DNA from: Cycas panzhihuaensis
Lineage: Eukaryota > Cycadophyta
Reading direction: 5' to 3'
Assembly: GCA_023213395.1 (NCBI GenBank)
Contig: CM041465.1
Span: 167,903,741 to 167,967,740, forward strand
DNA length: 64,000 bases
Shown: piece by piece, positions 36,656 through 49,325 of the stretch
How the letters are laid out: every line of letters starts with the position of its first letter
Position numbering within the stretch: the first letter of the stretch is position 1
Made by a program: the position numbers and the translations under genes
The notes under the pieces: generated by a model
The model's database searches: none
What the model saw: the letters and a program-made list of their open reading frames with translations, nothing else
Told to the model about the DNA's origin: nothing

Positions 36656-37764
36656 GTTTTAGTAAGCAAACTTGGCAAGATCTATTAGCTATTGTTCCTA
36701 AACTAAGATATCAAAGAGAATACATATAAATAATGAAAATCAAGGCAAACTAACAAAAAATTTTGTTAAAAATAAAAGAATTGTTGGGTCTTACCCACTC
36801 GAAACAAGTAGACTTGGTGATTATAGAAGAATTTATTGATAAAGGATCCTTGTCGCTCTTAAAGGAATTCCTTTTAAGAGAATCCTTGAATGTTGAGATA
36901 GTATAAAAGAGTCTTCTTGATTGTAGAAGCTTGTTGGGGAAGTCTTTTGGGTGCTAAAGATTGGAATCCTCTTGTGCTTACTCCTCAAAACTCTATTTTT
37001 TCACCTTTCTATCAAGAGATAGCTTGAAACATGAAAGAATGAGATCTAGAGTGATTGTAGAATGATGAAAATGTAAATGAAAGTTAGTTTTTATATTTGA
37101 ATGAGTTCCCCCTACTATTACAACTCAATCTAGGCTTGTCTTGAGGCATCAGACATGTCAGGGGATGCATTAAATATAAATTAGAAAGTTGCTAGCCGTG
37201 ACTAGCTATGCAATAGTCACATCGTGAATTTATTCATAGCACCACAAATATATCTGTGAGGCACAACAATCAAAGTGGGGCAAGAAAGGAATCAACATGG
37301 GATGAATAGAACTCTCTATGATGTAAAGATAGGCTATAAAAATTGATGAAAATAAAGTGAAATCTAAATAAAAAGGTTGTAAATTTCTCCCTAAAGCCTT
37401 TTCACACTACCCCTAGGTTATCCAAGTTACTAATGATATATGATAAAGGGGAAAAAGATATAATAAATGAGTGAAAATGAGTCAAAACTCATTAAGAACC
37501 AGGTTGTAAGGATACATAATAGACCTCTTCTTAACTAGAAGACTATTATGGTGGCTCTAAATACCATTGGACTAGAGTCATAGTCATCATAGGCAAAAAT
37601 AGATGCAAGCAAGCCAAGTAAAATAAGAAATCAAGAATCCAAATAGCCAAACAGGCATCATATAAGGTAATGACCTAACGGGTACAATGAAATATAAGAT
37701 AAAATACATACTTGTACTTACCTACACTATGAACTCTTAATCTATTTCCAATAGGTAAGAAACA

Positions 37765-38383
37765 CCAAATATATTTAGAGATTTATAGGGATAGCATTAA
37801 AGATTAGACTTAATTTATTATGATTAACTAATTGACCTAAGATAAAAGTATAGATCCTCAATGCTTGATCCAAGATAACAATCTTTGTTTTTATAGGTTA
37901 ACCTATTAGAATAATATCATCTATAAATATTTGGTGAGTTGAACATTCAACACCATCAATAAGCACCCACTTTAGTAAACCATTATTCTAGAGCTAGTTT
38001 AAAAATGAAGATAAGCCTTCCATAGGTATAAGAAATATAGGAACGTAATGGAAACCTTGTTGAATGCCTCTGTTAATAAGAAAATAACAGCTAATAGATT
38101 CATTTTCTTTGATGGCCATGGATACTATTGGAAATAATCCTTTAACCCATCTAAGATGGGCCTATTCTAACCCTTTATTTGTAAGCATAATAAAGATGAA
38201 ATCCCTTTCAACTATATTGTAGGCTTTATTGGTATTTGATTTTAGAATTACTATAGGCTAATTTTGAGTTTTTATTAAATAAAAAACCTCTATAACAATT
38301 GTTATGCTATCTATAATTTAATAAACTTTGACGAAAGCAGTCTTATTTTTATTAACTATTTTATGGATAAATTTATTTAAATG
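37765..38383 (-). pseudogene. LINE-2 reverse transcriptase, middle part
   Basis: Minus strand: LVNHLNKFIHKIVNKNKTAF (joined across the LINE-1 insertion), then NTNKAYNIVERDFIF, then RGIQQGF (for RGxRQGD) and FIDDIILIG (for FADD). These are the RT steps of plant L1-type LINEs. It is cut at 37,764 by the Gyp3 LTR; the 3' rest must lie beyond the gypsy array, outside the window. Confidence 0.82.
38376..38383. repeat. LINE-1 target-site duplication (TTTAAATG)
   Basis: An 8-bp copy at 38,376-38,383 and at 44,374-44,381. Joining the flanks restores a continuous LINE-2 RT frame. Confidence 0.85.
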
Positions 38384-38699
38384 TTTTTTTTTTTATAATA
38401 AGTTTTAAATAAATGAGGGGATTAAAAGGGGACCCCAACCCCTATACAAAATCTACTAGATTGACTGCATAGATTAGCCATGATAAGCAAACATCCTAGC
38501 TACCTAGAAAAACCCACTCGACATATTCCTAACCCTTCCCAACCATGACAAGCCCAGTGGTTTGCTCTAGAAAACCAAATTAAATAGAAGCCACTAGTGG
38601 CTAGTGCTGCCCTAAAAGATAAATTGGAGTATGTGCCCCCTAGATCCTTCCTGACCAGGCCCATAATCTCCTTAGGAAAATTGTCCTTCCACACTACAC

Positions 38700-39110
38700 C
38701 CTTTCTAAACTAAACACCCCTGTTTGCCAGTTGGTTGGCTACCATATTTCTTTCCCTGTAAATGTAGACCACGCTAATATTTTCTCTCCTTTAAGGAGAC
38801 ACCTTAGCATCATTTATCATGGATTTATGCCTCTAGTTTGGCTCTACTTCCCCTCTGATCAATTTTATTACATTTAGAGAATCCCCTTCCATAATGACTC
38901 TTAGGATTACCTCTCGAGATACCAAATCCATTACTTTACACATCACTTCAAGCTCTACTCGATGATTTATCTGAATACAATAATAATTAGTGAAAGCCTA
39001 GAGCGCTTTGCCTTCTCTATCTCTACATAACCCTCCACCTCCTACCTCATCGGGGTTATCCTTTAACATACCATTGAAATTTACTTTAACCCATTCTCTG
39101 GTGGAGGGTA
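38700..39110 (-). pseudogene. LINE-1 RNase H domain
   Basis: Minus strand: VNFNGMLKDNPDEVGGGGLC (first Asp of the usual FDG has become N), then INHRVELEVMCKVMDL (Glu), then IMEGDSLNVIKLI (Asp), then YRERNMVANQLA. This is the plant LINE RNase H at the ORF2 C-terminus, expected to remove RNA after target-primed reverse transcription. Confidence 0.8.
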
Positions 39111-39640
39111 CCAAGTACCATACTTCTTCATCTCCACCTCTAATTTGGGATTCACAATGCCCCATTTTTCTGGAATCTTCCTTTCCTTATAATTTATAAA
39201 ATTATCTTCCTTCTCCTTTAAGGTCTTTTTTAGGGTAGTGATAATCATCCCAAAACATTTTGATTCATTCATCCTTTTGTCTTGAAAGGTGTTCCTATTC
39301 CTTTCTTTCCATATATTCCATACCAACATGGGTAAGGAGGTTCTCCATAAGAAACTCAGAGTCCTACATCTAAAGGGGAAGGACCAAGTAAAAACTAAAT
39401 TCTTCATTATCCTAGATAACACCCATATTACCTCAAAGATGCTCCACACCTTTACCCACACCTCCCTAGTATAGGGCCATTGCAATATAATGTGGTTCAA
39501 GGACTCCTCCTCTTAGAGATAAAGAATGCATCTATTCACCAATGAGAAACCTCTATTCCTTAGGTTATCTAGGGTTAGAGCTTTATTCTTGAGACAAAGC
39601 CAGTAGAAGATGGCAACCATGGGGATTAACCTTAATTTCC
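39111..39640 (-). pseudogene. LINE-1 zf-RVT (RT zinc-binding) domain
   Basis: The open stretch 39,081-39,500 reads NHIILQWPYTREVW (Cys of LLxCP changed to W), then LPMLVWNIWKERNRNTF, then the link PPPENGLK to RNase H. This matches the zf-RVT domain between RT and RNase H in plant LINEs. Confidence 0.8.
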
Positions 39641-40599
39641 ATACTCCCCTAAGCAACTTATTTTCACTTATGCCTTTCTCAGAAATAAAAAATAAATAGC
39701 TAGATTTAATAGAGTAATCCCCTAAGGGGGAAGTAGGCTAAACTAGGGAATCATCCCTAGGGTATCTAAGAATGTACATTTTATTTAAATCATTCTTGAG
39801 GGTTGTAATTTGTTGCTCTCCTACTCATTCAGGGGGGATATCATCGAAACATTTCCATTCTTTCACTTCCCCCCAAGCCTCCCAGTAACTTTTCACCTTT
39901 CCACTATAAAGGCTTTCACAAATGTCCTGGATAGGGGTGAGAGTAGGTCTCTTACTCAGTTGGGTGTGGCCATACTAGATGTCCTCCTAAAAGTCAATTA
40001 TCTTTCCATACCCTAGGCACCACTAAGCTCTTGATGTTAGCATCTTCCTTACATAAACCAAACTTCTCTAGATAGTAGAACCCTACTTTCTTGGGATGTT
40101 GTGCTTCAAGTGTTGGTTATCTCCCAGATATTTCTGTGCAACTATCTTGCCATAGGATCTATCCTCTTTTTTGTAAGTCTCCAACCTAATTTAGTAACTA
40201 AGGCTTTGTTGAAGCAAGCTATATCCTTAATATTTAAACCACTCTCCCACGTAGGAAGGAAGATTTACTCCTAGAATACTAAATGTATTCTATCCTTATC
40301 CTCAGCCCTAGACCATAGGAATCCTTTCTAGATAGACTTGAGGGCATTTATAACCTTCATTAGACACCTAAATAAAGACATCATATAGGTAGGTATATTT
40401 TGAAGGGAGGAGGGAGGCCACCAAAAGTTGAAGCTTCCCTGCCTTACTTAATAAGGCCCCCTTACAACCTACTATATTCCTTTGATCCTAGCTGATTATT
40501 GGGTCTAGAGATCCTCAATTTTACTAACAAATAGGGACAAGTCAAGGTATAGAGTAGGAAGATTCTTGGTACTCATTTCTAGGATTCTATTGATAACTC

Positions 40600-41480
40600 T
40601 TTGAGTCCTCTCTATATTATTCAGAAAAAAAGTATTGCTCTTATTTAAGTTGACCTTCTAATTTGTTATTGCCTCAAACCTTTCCAACTCTGCTTTTATA
40701 GCTCTAGCTTCCTTTATGGATGCTCTACTCAATAAAATATTATCATCTATAAAATGTCTACGAATAACATTGTTAACGCTCGAGGTGGGCTTTAAGCCCA
40801 CAATCTTTGGACTCCTCCTAGCCTCCCCTATAGACTTTCCCATTAGCTTGGCCATGATGATGAATAAATATAGGGCTAATGGATCCCCTTGTCCCAGCCC
40901 CCTAAATCCTAGAAAAAATGTAGAGGAAGTGCCATTTACAACCACTGAGAAGCTCCACTTTGAGGTACAACTTTTTATTTATTTCCTCCATCGATCCCCA
41001 AAGCCAAAGGTTGTAGTACATTCTATTAAACACCCCAATGATGCCCTATCATAAGACTTTGAAAGGTCAATCTATATTATCATGTTAGGCTCCTTTCTTT
41101 ATGAGGTTGAGTGGACCATTTCATGAACCATTATGATTCCATCCAAAATTTATATACCTTTTACGAACCCATCCTGACTTGAGGCTATAATCAAAGGGAG
41201 GAATTCCTTTAGCCTATTAGCTAGGATCTTGGTTATGATTTTATACTTCACATTATACAAATTGATTAGCCCAAAGTCTTCCATTCTTTTTAGATCACCT
41301 TTCTTCAGAATCAAGACTAGGAAGGTGGTCTGCCATTCTCCATAGATCTTGCCATTTTCATAGAACTCCCTTACAACTTCTAAGAGATCATCTTTAATGG
41401 TATCCTAATATTCCTAGTAAAAATTAGGGGGGAAGCCATCGAGACCAGGATATTTCTCTCTCTTTATACCAAACACAGCT
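40600..41480 (-). pseudogene. LINE-1 reverse transcriptase
   Basis: Minus strand order: GLDGFPPNFY, then YKIITKILANRLKEFLPLII, then QDGFVKG, then SKSYDRA, then GLGQGDPLALYLFIIMA (40,870-40,930), then HFIDDNILLS (for FADD). The catalytic DD pair is kept. 40,658-40,945 is free of stops; elsewhere stops occur. Confidence 0.88.
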
Positions 41481-41999
41481 TTCCTCATCTCTTCCATAGA
41501 GAATGAGGCTTCTAAAGATCTATTCATAACATCTCTCTGTTGGAATCCTTATCTCCACAACTAGGTTCATTAAATAAGTCCTTGAAATAGTCCACCACTC
41601 TATCCTTAACATCCTTATTAAACAGAGCTTTGATTTGGTTGCAGTTTCTCTATTTCAAAGTTGTCATATGGAAGAATTTTGTGTTTTTATCCCCCTTAGC
41701 AAGCCACAGGGCTGCAAACTTTTGTCTCCAAAAAATTTTCTCCTTGTCTAGAACTTCCTCCAGTTTGGTTAGGAGGCTTCTTTCATTCTAGTCTAGGGAA
41801 AGAGACCTCCCTTCCTTATAAATTTTCTCCTCCAAAGTATTTAGCTCCTCTAAAATCTAATTCTTTATGACAAAGATGTCCCTATGGGATTTCTTATTCC
41901 AATCTTTTACTTGATGCTTCACCTAGTTCAATTTTTTTGAGAATCTAAATATCATATAACCTTAAACAAGAGTCTTCCACCACTCTGTAATAAGATTAC

Positions 42000-42770
42000 A
42001 AAGGCCTGAGTCTTTTATCCATATCATCTCAAAGTGGAAAGGGGCTCCATGTGGCCTTTATTTTCTTCAAATCCCAGTACTAGGGGGGAGTGGTTTGAGA
42101 CCATCTTTGGTTTGGCTTCCAAAATGATATTATTGTATTGGCTTACCCAAGCATGGTTGACTACCACTATATCTAATCTAACCTAAATATGATTAGCACC
42201 CAATCTTCTATTTGACTAGGTAAACATTGGACCTCTAGGTGGGATGTACATTAAGCCTTCCTTCTTTATGAAATCCCCCAGATCTTCCATGTTTTTTATC
42301 CACGCAACCTGACCATCCTTCTTTTTCTCAAGAGATAGGGACATGTTAAAATCGCTAGTAATCAACCAAGGGCCCATCCACTCCTTATGGGCCTCTAGTA
42401 GCCTAGCCCATAAGTGACTCCTCCCCTCCTATATTAGGGGGGTATATATGTTTGATACTAGCCACTTGGTGTTTAACTTTTTATAGGTCAACGAGCTAGA
42501 TATAAAGTGTTCCTTAGTGTAACAGGCCTCTCGCTCCCAATCTTTGGGATTCCACATGGTGGCTAGACTGCTTGAGCCCCTAGACCCATCTGAGATGATC
42601 CACTCAGCTCCTTTCCATACTCTATTCTTAATTTTTTTCCTATTCTCATTTACCAATTTGGTCTCTTGTAGCAAAAGAATATCTAACTCTAGGTGGCCAT
42701 GCATCTCTTTTACTATTCTATACTTTGATGGGGCATTTATGCCCCGTATATTCTAAGAGGCAAGTTTCAT
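42000..42770 (-). pseudogene. LINE-1 AP-type endonuclease (start of ORF2)
   Basis: ORF2 starts at ATG 42,770-42,768. It reads MKLAS*NIRGIN (the usual Trp is a stop), then LDILLLQETKL (catalytic Glu), then VSNIYTPL, then ITSDFNMSL (GDFN changed), then SNHSPLVLGF (SDHxP with Asp to Asn). It would nick target DNA; the changed catalytic residues make it inactive. Confidence 0.85.
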
Positions 42771-43059
42771 GTTGACTCCTCCCCCTCTTTCCTTCCAGGC
42801 CTCAACATCTCTTACTTCTTAATTTGGGGCCCTGCCCTCCTCCTCCATCTCTTAAGGTACGTTGTGTCCCTTAATCTATCTAAATCACTGTCTCCCTCTC
42901 TTGTAGAACCTTTGATGATGGCCTCCCAATCCTCTTCTTACTTCTAAGATTGGGACCTTTGGTGTGGTTTAGCTCCTTGGCTTCTCCCTAGATAATTTCT
43001 CTTACCTTCCAGACCTTCTCAAGTTTCTTTTGCTCCTCTTGTCTATTTGGGGACAGTCC

Positions 43060-44178
43060 TTCTACCACTTAAGAGGGCTCCTCAATATCTATAGTGTTCT
43101 CCTTGCTAGCCTTTTTAGGATGGGTCTCTTCAGGTTCAGTCTGAAGGAGGTCTGGAGGGGCCCTTAATTTACCTGCCCCTTCTTCAAAAAGGGTATCTTC
43201 TTCATCTAGATTTAGTTCATGTCCTACCTCTATTAGATTATGGTCCTTCCCATCCACTATTAGATTAGGGTCCTATCTAGTCTTAGTTTAAATTTCTTCA
43301 TTTCCTTTTACCTCTTTGAAACCCTCTTTGGGGCCACACTGCATCTTGTTCTCCTTTTTCTTTTCATCTTCATGGAGCTCTAAGGGATTTGACCTTGGTT
43401 CTCCTCGACAACTATGAGGGAGGTGACCTAAATGTTTACACTTTAGATATATCATATTTTCTAACTCATACATTAGTTTCTGTTCTCTGTTCCACCCAAA
43501 CTTGTTAACTATCACCTGGTCATGAAGGGGTTTATCTATTCTAGTGAAAATATAGAACCTAGCATTGATTAATCTACTCTTACTTTTTGTAGCTAAGTCC
43601 ACTACTAGGAGTGGCCCTATAGCCTTTACTACCCCTTTAATACTGTTTATATCCCAAGCTTGAAGTGGGAGACCTCGTAATTAAACCTATAGAGGGATTT
43701 GCTTAATGGCACCCTCAATTGAATCAAAATTTGGTTGCTATTTCTCCATGATCATTGCCTTCCTCCTTATCATCTAGGGTGATTTTAGTAGAACATTAAC
43801 CATATCTTCTTAAAGCATAAACTTGAAAAGCACACACCCTTTTAGGAATGTATTAACCTCCACTAGGCCTTTCAGCTTCCATCTTTGGCTTACCCATTTC
43901 CTAATGGGATCAACACCCAACTTAGGGCTTGAAAAGTGCCCCACTAAATTATTTCCCCAATGTTTTTCCATCCATTCTGATAGTCTCTTAGATACAGGGA
44001 TTCTGATATGGTCCTCATCTATGATGGGGTTTACATCAAATGTCTTAACTTCTTCATTTCTTAGTGCCTCTAGGCACGATTTTCCACTGAGAGGAGTATG
44101 GGTCTAGTTGGGGTTTTATGGCTATTTTGGTTGATTCAAGAAAGGATCCATACTCCAACTATATATAACTTCCTCCAT
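43060..44178 (-). pseudogene. LINE-1 ORF1 (DUF4283 plus CCHC knuckle)
   Basis: Starts at ATG 44,178-44,176. The DUF4283 part (about 44,000-43,560) reads SEWMEKHWGNNLVGHF, then RWKLKGLVEVNTFLKG, then LRGLPLQAW, then VDLATKSKSRLINARFYI. The knuckle near 43,405-43,445 is YLKCKHLGHLPHSC, where the first Cys is Tyr. An acidic tail follows. It would bind the LINE RNA. Confidence 0.85.
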
Positions 44179-44381
44179 GATCTACAAAATAGCACAAAAA
44201 GCTTCAATTTTAACCAAAACACAATCCTCACCCACTTTAAAATGGAGATTCGATGATTGCACCCTATAGGTCTATTCTCTTCTACTCGTAATAATATTCT
44301 CCATGCTACCTCTACAACTAGTGTATTCTAGCTGTATGTACCTTAATCTATGTCCTTCCAGCTTAGATACCTCTTTAAATG

Positions 44382-46660
44382 ATTTACCAAAGGCTTTAGT
44401 AATGATTTTATATGAAGTATTACATTGATTAATGGGTCTCCAATGGTTTAAAGGTATCAAACTATTATTCTTTAGTAATAATGAAATATGGATAGTATTT
44501 ATGATGGGATAAAGTTAACTAGTATAGTGAGTTTCCTCAATTATACCAACCAATAGTTGGGGGACCTCATTAGATTCTATGGTTAGAAGTATCTCTATGG
44601 GAATGTCATCTAGCCTAAGGGGATTTTCCATGGGGAAGAATTTTCATTATATTAAATATAACTATCTTTGAAATGGGATGACTTATAGAATCATTAAGCT
44701 CCTATTGAGAATCTACTTAAAAAGGTTAGACCTTTGATAGGAGAATTTGAGCAATTACCACCTTGGACTTTGCTAATCCTCGAGTTGTTTAGATGTCATC
44801 AAAGTGGTTTTGAACTTCTTCCTCTACTTAAAAGGATTTTCAACTTGGGATAGAAGCTCCTTGCCTTCTTTACATAAAATATAGATCCCACCAATGGAAC
44901 AATTATGGAAAATAACTTTCCATGAAGCTATTAGCCAAATGTTTTTGGTAATCCTATGTATTTCTAAGTCAAATATAATATGAGTCTCAATCAAAACTAT
45001 GAACTAGATGTTTTTTCAAAATATACTTGATCTCTAATTTTTTCCAAAAGTAAGGACCTATAATTCTTTTAATATTCCATATGATGGCTAAGATATCACA
45101 CTTATTTATTAGACTAGTTAGGAATCAAATCTTCTTTCTTAGTGATTGGTTGGAGTGTGATTTTGATGTGATAAGTCTTCTATAGGAGGGTTTTGATTTT
45201 TTAAACCTTGAATAGAAGGATTAAGAGTATTGTCCTATTAGGTTTCCATTACCAAATATGTGATGCAACCTCTTCCATGGGGGTATTGTTAAGATCTTCC
45301 CTTGATTCTCCTTAAGGATTAGTATACTTTATGCTTCCTTGGTTCTAATATAAGAAGAATGATGACTATTATAAGATTATATCTACTTTTTGCCTTTTTC
45401 TCTCTTGTTCTCTTATAATATTTAGGCCTAGTCTTAAAGACTAGAGTCCAAGTGTTTGGTATTTTCCTTTCCCTTTACTATAATTAGTAACAACTATTTA
45501 ATTTTCCTCTTCTATATTATATGCTAGATCTTCTTATCACTACTTATCATCTCTTGCTAAAGATGTAGGTAAATTACTTGTCATATTTCTTAGCATTTTC
45601 TTAAGGATTTGACAATTTTCTACCTAGGGTTCAGTTGCCTGAATCTACTTGGGTTACATTTGATCTAGAATCATTTCATCTATCCATGGATCTAGTTTAG
45701 AAGGAGCTTAGAGATTGAAGCAAAATTTCCTAACATGGCCAATATTATGGCAAGAAGTACATCTAAATAGGATATGCTCATAATCTAGATTGATTTTAAT
45801 TAAATAATTCATTAATAAAAATATGTTCTTTAAGAGATTTTTTTCATATCTAACTCCACACATATTTTAACAACTCCTTATATTGTATTATTGAGAGTGG
45901 TATCATCTAATTTAACTACATTTCCTATCATCACTTTGACTTTAATTAAATGTTCTCTTTCATAAAATTCATCAAGGAGGATTGTAAATCAAACCTAGAT
46001 CGGAACGTTTAAGGGGACAAGGTTATTAGGATCAAACATGGGCACTCATCACTAAAGAGTTAATTCCAAGATTTTCATGAACCACAAACCACCATAGAAA
46101 ATATTTTCTAGGTCTATAGGGTTCAAAAAAAATATATTGGAAAAAAAATCTTATCTTTTAATTCAAATACTACTGGTCCAATTAACAAGTTTCCCCATGT
46201 TGATTTAACCCATTATTACAATAATCATACTAGAGGATACATGTTATTAAACTTATTGATTAGGGTTTTGTCTTGGAGCATAATATATATATCTTGAATG
46301 CCTTCTAGATGGAAAGTTATTATGTCCCTCTCTTGATTGATGTCCCTTGGTAATTCTTGTTACACATTCTTGTCATGAGTTAGTAATTGATTATCATGAT
46401 AGTGTTGTTGATTATGATTATTTTATCCTTCCTTATTGAAGGGAATAAAAACCTAAACTGAGTGCAAAATACTCTTCTATTGGAATTATGACAATCTTAT
46501 TTGGGCCTTATTTTGCTTTAATCTCTCTTGGAGGGATTCTGCAACCCATATAGACTAGGTTTTTATATTTTGAGGGAATGTGTTTATTTGATTATGAGCA
46601 TATAAGTGAATCTAGTCCATCCCTAATTAGTTTTCCCTATTTAATAAGTAGATCCACTTC
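44382..46660 (-). pseudogene. LINE-2, 5' part (ORF1, ORF2 start)
   Basis: Minus strand, decayed. ORF1 (about 46,650-45,600) shows DUF4283 pieces: YGGLWFMKILELTL, then VPMFDPNNLVPLNVPI, then GVVKICVELDMKK, followed by a knuckle CTSCHNIGHVRKFC at 45,719-45,773. The RT start is at 44,390-44,640: RLDDIPIEI and PLNHWRPINQCNTSYKIITK. The space left for endonuclease is too short, so part is deleted. It continues at 38,383 across LINE-1. Confidence 0.78.
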
Positions 46661-46970
46661 CATATAAGAATAAAGGGAAAATAATAAAACAAAATGTATG
46701 AATATGTACCTATTAAAACTAGCAATGGTTAGGCCTCCCAAATGAATGCTTGGTAAGTTATACTTTTCTTTTCAAAACTATCCTTACTACCATTAGAATG
46801 GGAGATTCCACTCAAGGAAAATCATGGATATTAAAAGATAGTAATTGAGCTAGATAGAATGATAATCCATGGGCACCCAAACTAGGACCAAATTTAGAAG
46901 AGATAATATACCAGAAGAGTAATATCTTATCACTTGTGTCTCTTCATTGTTAGATTGCATAGATCTTATA
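46661..46970. other. Unassigned AT-rich stretch
   Basis: Probably the LINE-2 5' untranslated region or older flank. I see no gene or repeat in it. Confidence 0.4.
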
Positions 46971-47093
46971 CCATGGATCACTAATCCTCACTATCTATCA
47001 TAAACCCTCAACATGGATCACATACCCTTGCCACATATCACAAACCTCCACCATGAATCATAGACCCTTACTATAGATCACAAGTCCTTACCT
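46971..47093. repeat. 20-bp tandem repeat, about six copies
   Basis: A unit close to CCATGGATCACAAACCCTCA repeats with an exact 20-base period and no indels. Copies differ by several substitutions each, so it is old. Confidence 0.85.
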
Positions 47094-48679
47094 ATTTTCC
47101 ATGGATTACAACTCCTTGTAGGATTAGATTCATGTAGTTTTAATAAAATGTTAATTAGATATTATTTTAAGAGAGAGACACCCTCATCATCATAAAGATT
47201 CAAATCATCACGATTGCTTTCTTGTAATTTTGTCCATCAAATGATTCTAAAAGCATAAGAGACAAAGGAAGAAGCAACCATGGAGGTTGAAAATAATCCA
47301 TTTTGGAGACTTTAGAAGCATATTCAAGTACTCTTCTTTTTCTTATCTCATTATAATCTTTACATTATTTCAAAAAAAGGAAGAAAAAAAAGACATTTAT
47401 TTCTTTCTCATGTTTCTTAAAAAAGAAAAGAAAAGAAAAAAGGCTTTTATTTCATTATTTAGTTCATTTTATTTTACTTAAAAAGAAAAGAAAAAGTTTA
47501 GTTCACTTACATGCATGAGCATTTGCTTTCTTTCCCTTACCTTTTCTAACATGTAGATTAAATAAAGAAAAAACGAAAAAAGGAAAGGAATTACATTTGC
47601 ACATCATTTGGTGTATGCTTATTGGTTAACCGACTGGAGTAGAGGGGACTTGCATTGTTGTGGGTCCTCAAATCAATGAGTCTAAAGCTTGCATTTAAAC
47701 TACGTCTTGCTTGCTCTTTTTATTTAAGAAAAAAAAAAAGTAGTTTTATTAGTATATATGTTGTTTATTCCTTTAGTCTCACTTCAAGGATATGATATCC
47801 CTCACCAAAAGGAGGGGTCATTTTGATTCCTAGTTAGATTTCATCACTAGATGGAATGAGTGACCTTATACCTTAGTTGAGTCAAGTTCTCCATGCCATG
47901 TTCCAAGTAGGAAACATCCATTGAGAGTAGTTGCTTCTTCTCTTTTCACCTTGATGGTAGTTAAGAGATATAGTTAGAGTTAAATGTGAGCATTGTTGGA
48001 CTTTCCATCATCATTTAGATGTGATTATTACTAGTATTGACTAATCCTTAGTAATTCACTCATGATAAAGTCATTAATCTAAGGTCTCACCTCTCCTCTA
48101 ATGAGTCCCTTCCTACTTTCTAGATTAACTCATGATGTAGGTCTCATTATAGGGTGGGTTAGTATAGGTAAATTGCTCTTGAGAGGAATAGTATTCTATG
48201 ATTAGGCATGTAGGCTTGTCTTTAGTTGGAGATACATATGCCCTAAGGATCCTCCTAGCTTATAAGAGCTTTTTATGGGGTATTATTTGGTCCTTTTGAG
48301 ATGCTTGTTGTATTAGTTTAGCTTACTTTTATTTATTTTTTTTTTATATTATGGTTAGGTATATTTCACTTTCTATTATGCATCATTACCTATTATTTAC
48401 TTGATTATACACTAAATAAGTGAATTATTATCTTAGTTAATTGATTAGTTTAGTGGTTTCTGTTATTCATCATCCTTATTTCTTAGTATATACACACACA
48501 CTTACTTGCCTCTAATGTAGGGTACCTCTTGATTCTACAAACATACTCACGAAGTGCACAAGTGCCTTGAGTGAGGATTTGAGTTCCTTCCTTCCTATAT
48601 AGTCTTGTTACCCTAGATCACTTATTAAGTCATATGAGCAACCACTCATTCTTGTCGAGTGATGTTAAACATTATTGAA
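47094..48679. other. Unassigned AT-rich stretch
   Basis: No gene recognised. It has A-rich tracts (47,370-47,480, 47,560-47,590, 47,725) and T-rich tracts (48,330). The frame at 47,287-47,481 is low complexity. Confidence 0.5.
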
Positions 48680-48775
48680 TGAATTAGAGAATTTGCCTAT
48701 GTCTTTGACCTCCCTCCTAATTATAAAATTCATAATGTTTTTCATGTGTCTTACCTTAAGCAATAACTTGGCTAA
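48680..48775 (+). pseudogene. Gypsy integrase C-terminal remnant
   Basis: Plus strand reads FAYVFDLPPNYKIHNVFHVS and then YLKQ, the end-of-integrase pattern of chromovirus-like gypsy elements (usual form: A-Y-x-L-x-L-P ... H-x-VFHVS-x-LK). About 240 bp later comes a polypurine tract and an LTR. The upstream part of the element is not recognisable. Confidence 0.7.
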
Positions 48776-48998
48776 AATATAATCCCTCAAATCATGCTCC
48801 CCATTCTTTTCAATGAATAAATCCTCATAGTTCCACTAAAATTCATTGTCTTTAATCTTCAATGTAAACTTCACAATCAAATTATTATAAAATACTTGGT
48901 ATAATAGATCAATTTATTTAAGTATGTAGCCACCTAGTAACCTAATCACTTTGTTCATCAATATCCCCACCTTCTTATCTTCATGGACTTAACATCTT

Positions 48999-49010
48999 AG
49001 GGAAGGGGAC
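48999..49010 (+). promoter_or_regulatory. Polypurine tract of this gypsy element
   Basis: AGGGAAGGGGA directly before the LTR start. Confidence 0.6.
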
Positions 49011-49011
49011 A

Positions 49012-49325
49012 TGTTATATAACTAGCTTAACTTTATAATTTGATTACTAGCAAATGTGAACATATGACTTTATTGTTAGTTCTAACTCTTAATATTTATA
49101 TGGGGGCCACTTACCCTTACCAATAACATTTAGGAAGGAGGCCTCTCTTGTCTATATAAGGCCTCATTGAATGATAGGTTATATTTTTTTATTTGTATGC
49201 TCAGTTTAACTAAGTGCACTTCAATGTAGTCTTTTGGTGATATTTTTATATTTAGTTATCTTTGATGAATAATAATATTTGTATTTTTTTAGTCCTCTTA
49301 TCTTACTCATTTGAGAACTATTCCA
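49012..49325 (+). mobile_element. Gypsy 3' LTR
   Basis: Starts TGTTATATAAC after the polypurine tract. TATA box TATATAAG at 49,153-49,160 and AATAATA polyadenylation-like signals near 49,270. The end (CA at 49,325) is a guess; no second copy is in the window. Confidence 0.5.

Larger units (their letters stand above)
34645..37764 (-). mobile_element. Gyp3 5' LTR
   Basis: Matches the shared LTR (25,645-28,064) in the same orientation. It starts TGTTTCTTACC at 37,764, where it cuts into LINE-2 RT sequence. It is about 700 bp longer, mainly because of 36,060-36,655. It contains a TA/CA microsatellite and the family stem-loop block near 37,230-37,270. Confidence 0.87.
38384..44373 (-). mobile_element. 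LINE-1: full-length plant L1-type LINE
   Basis: 5,990 bp. Its 3' end is an 11-base A-run on the minus strand (38,384-38,394). It carries ORF1 (gag-like), then ORF2 with endonuclease, RT, zinc-binding domain and RNase H. The 8-bp duplication on both sides shows that it is complete. It sits inside LINE-2. Stops in every domain show it is dead, yet all landmarks can be read. Confidence 0.92.

Noticed and set aside
46971-47093. CRISPR-like regular repeat
   Set aside because: The repeat is contiguous (20 bp, no spacers) in plant DNA; an ordinary tandem repeat.
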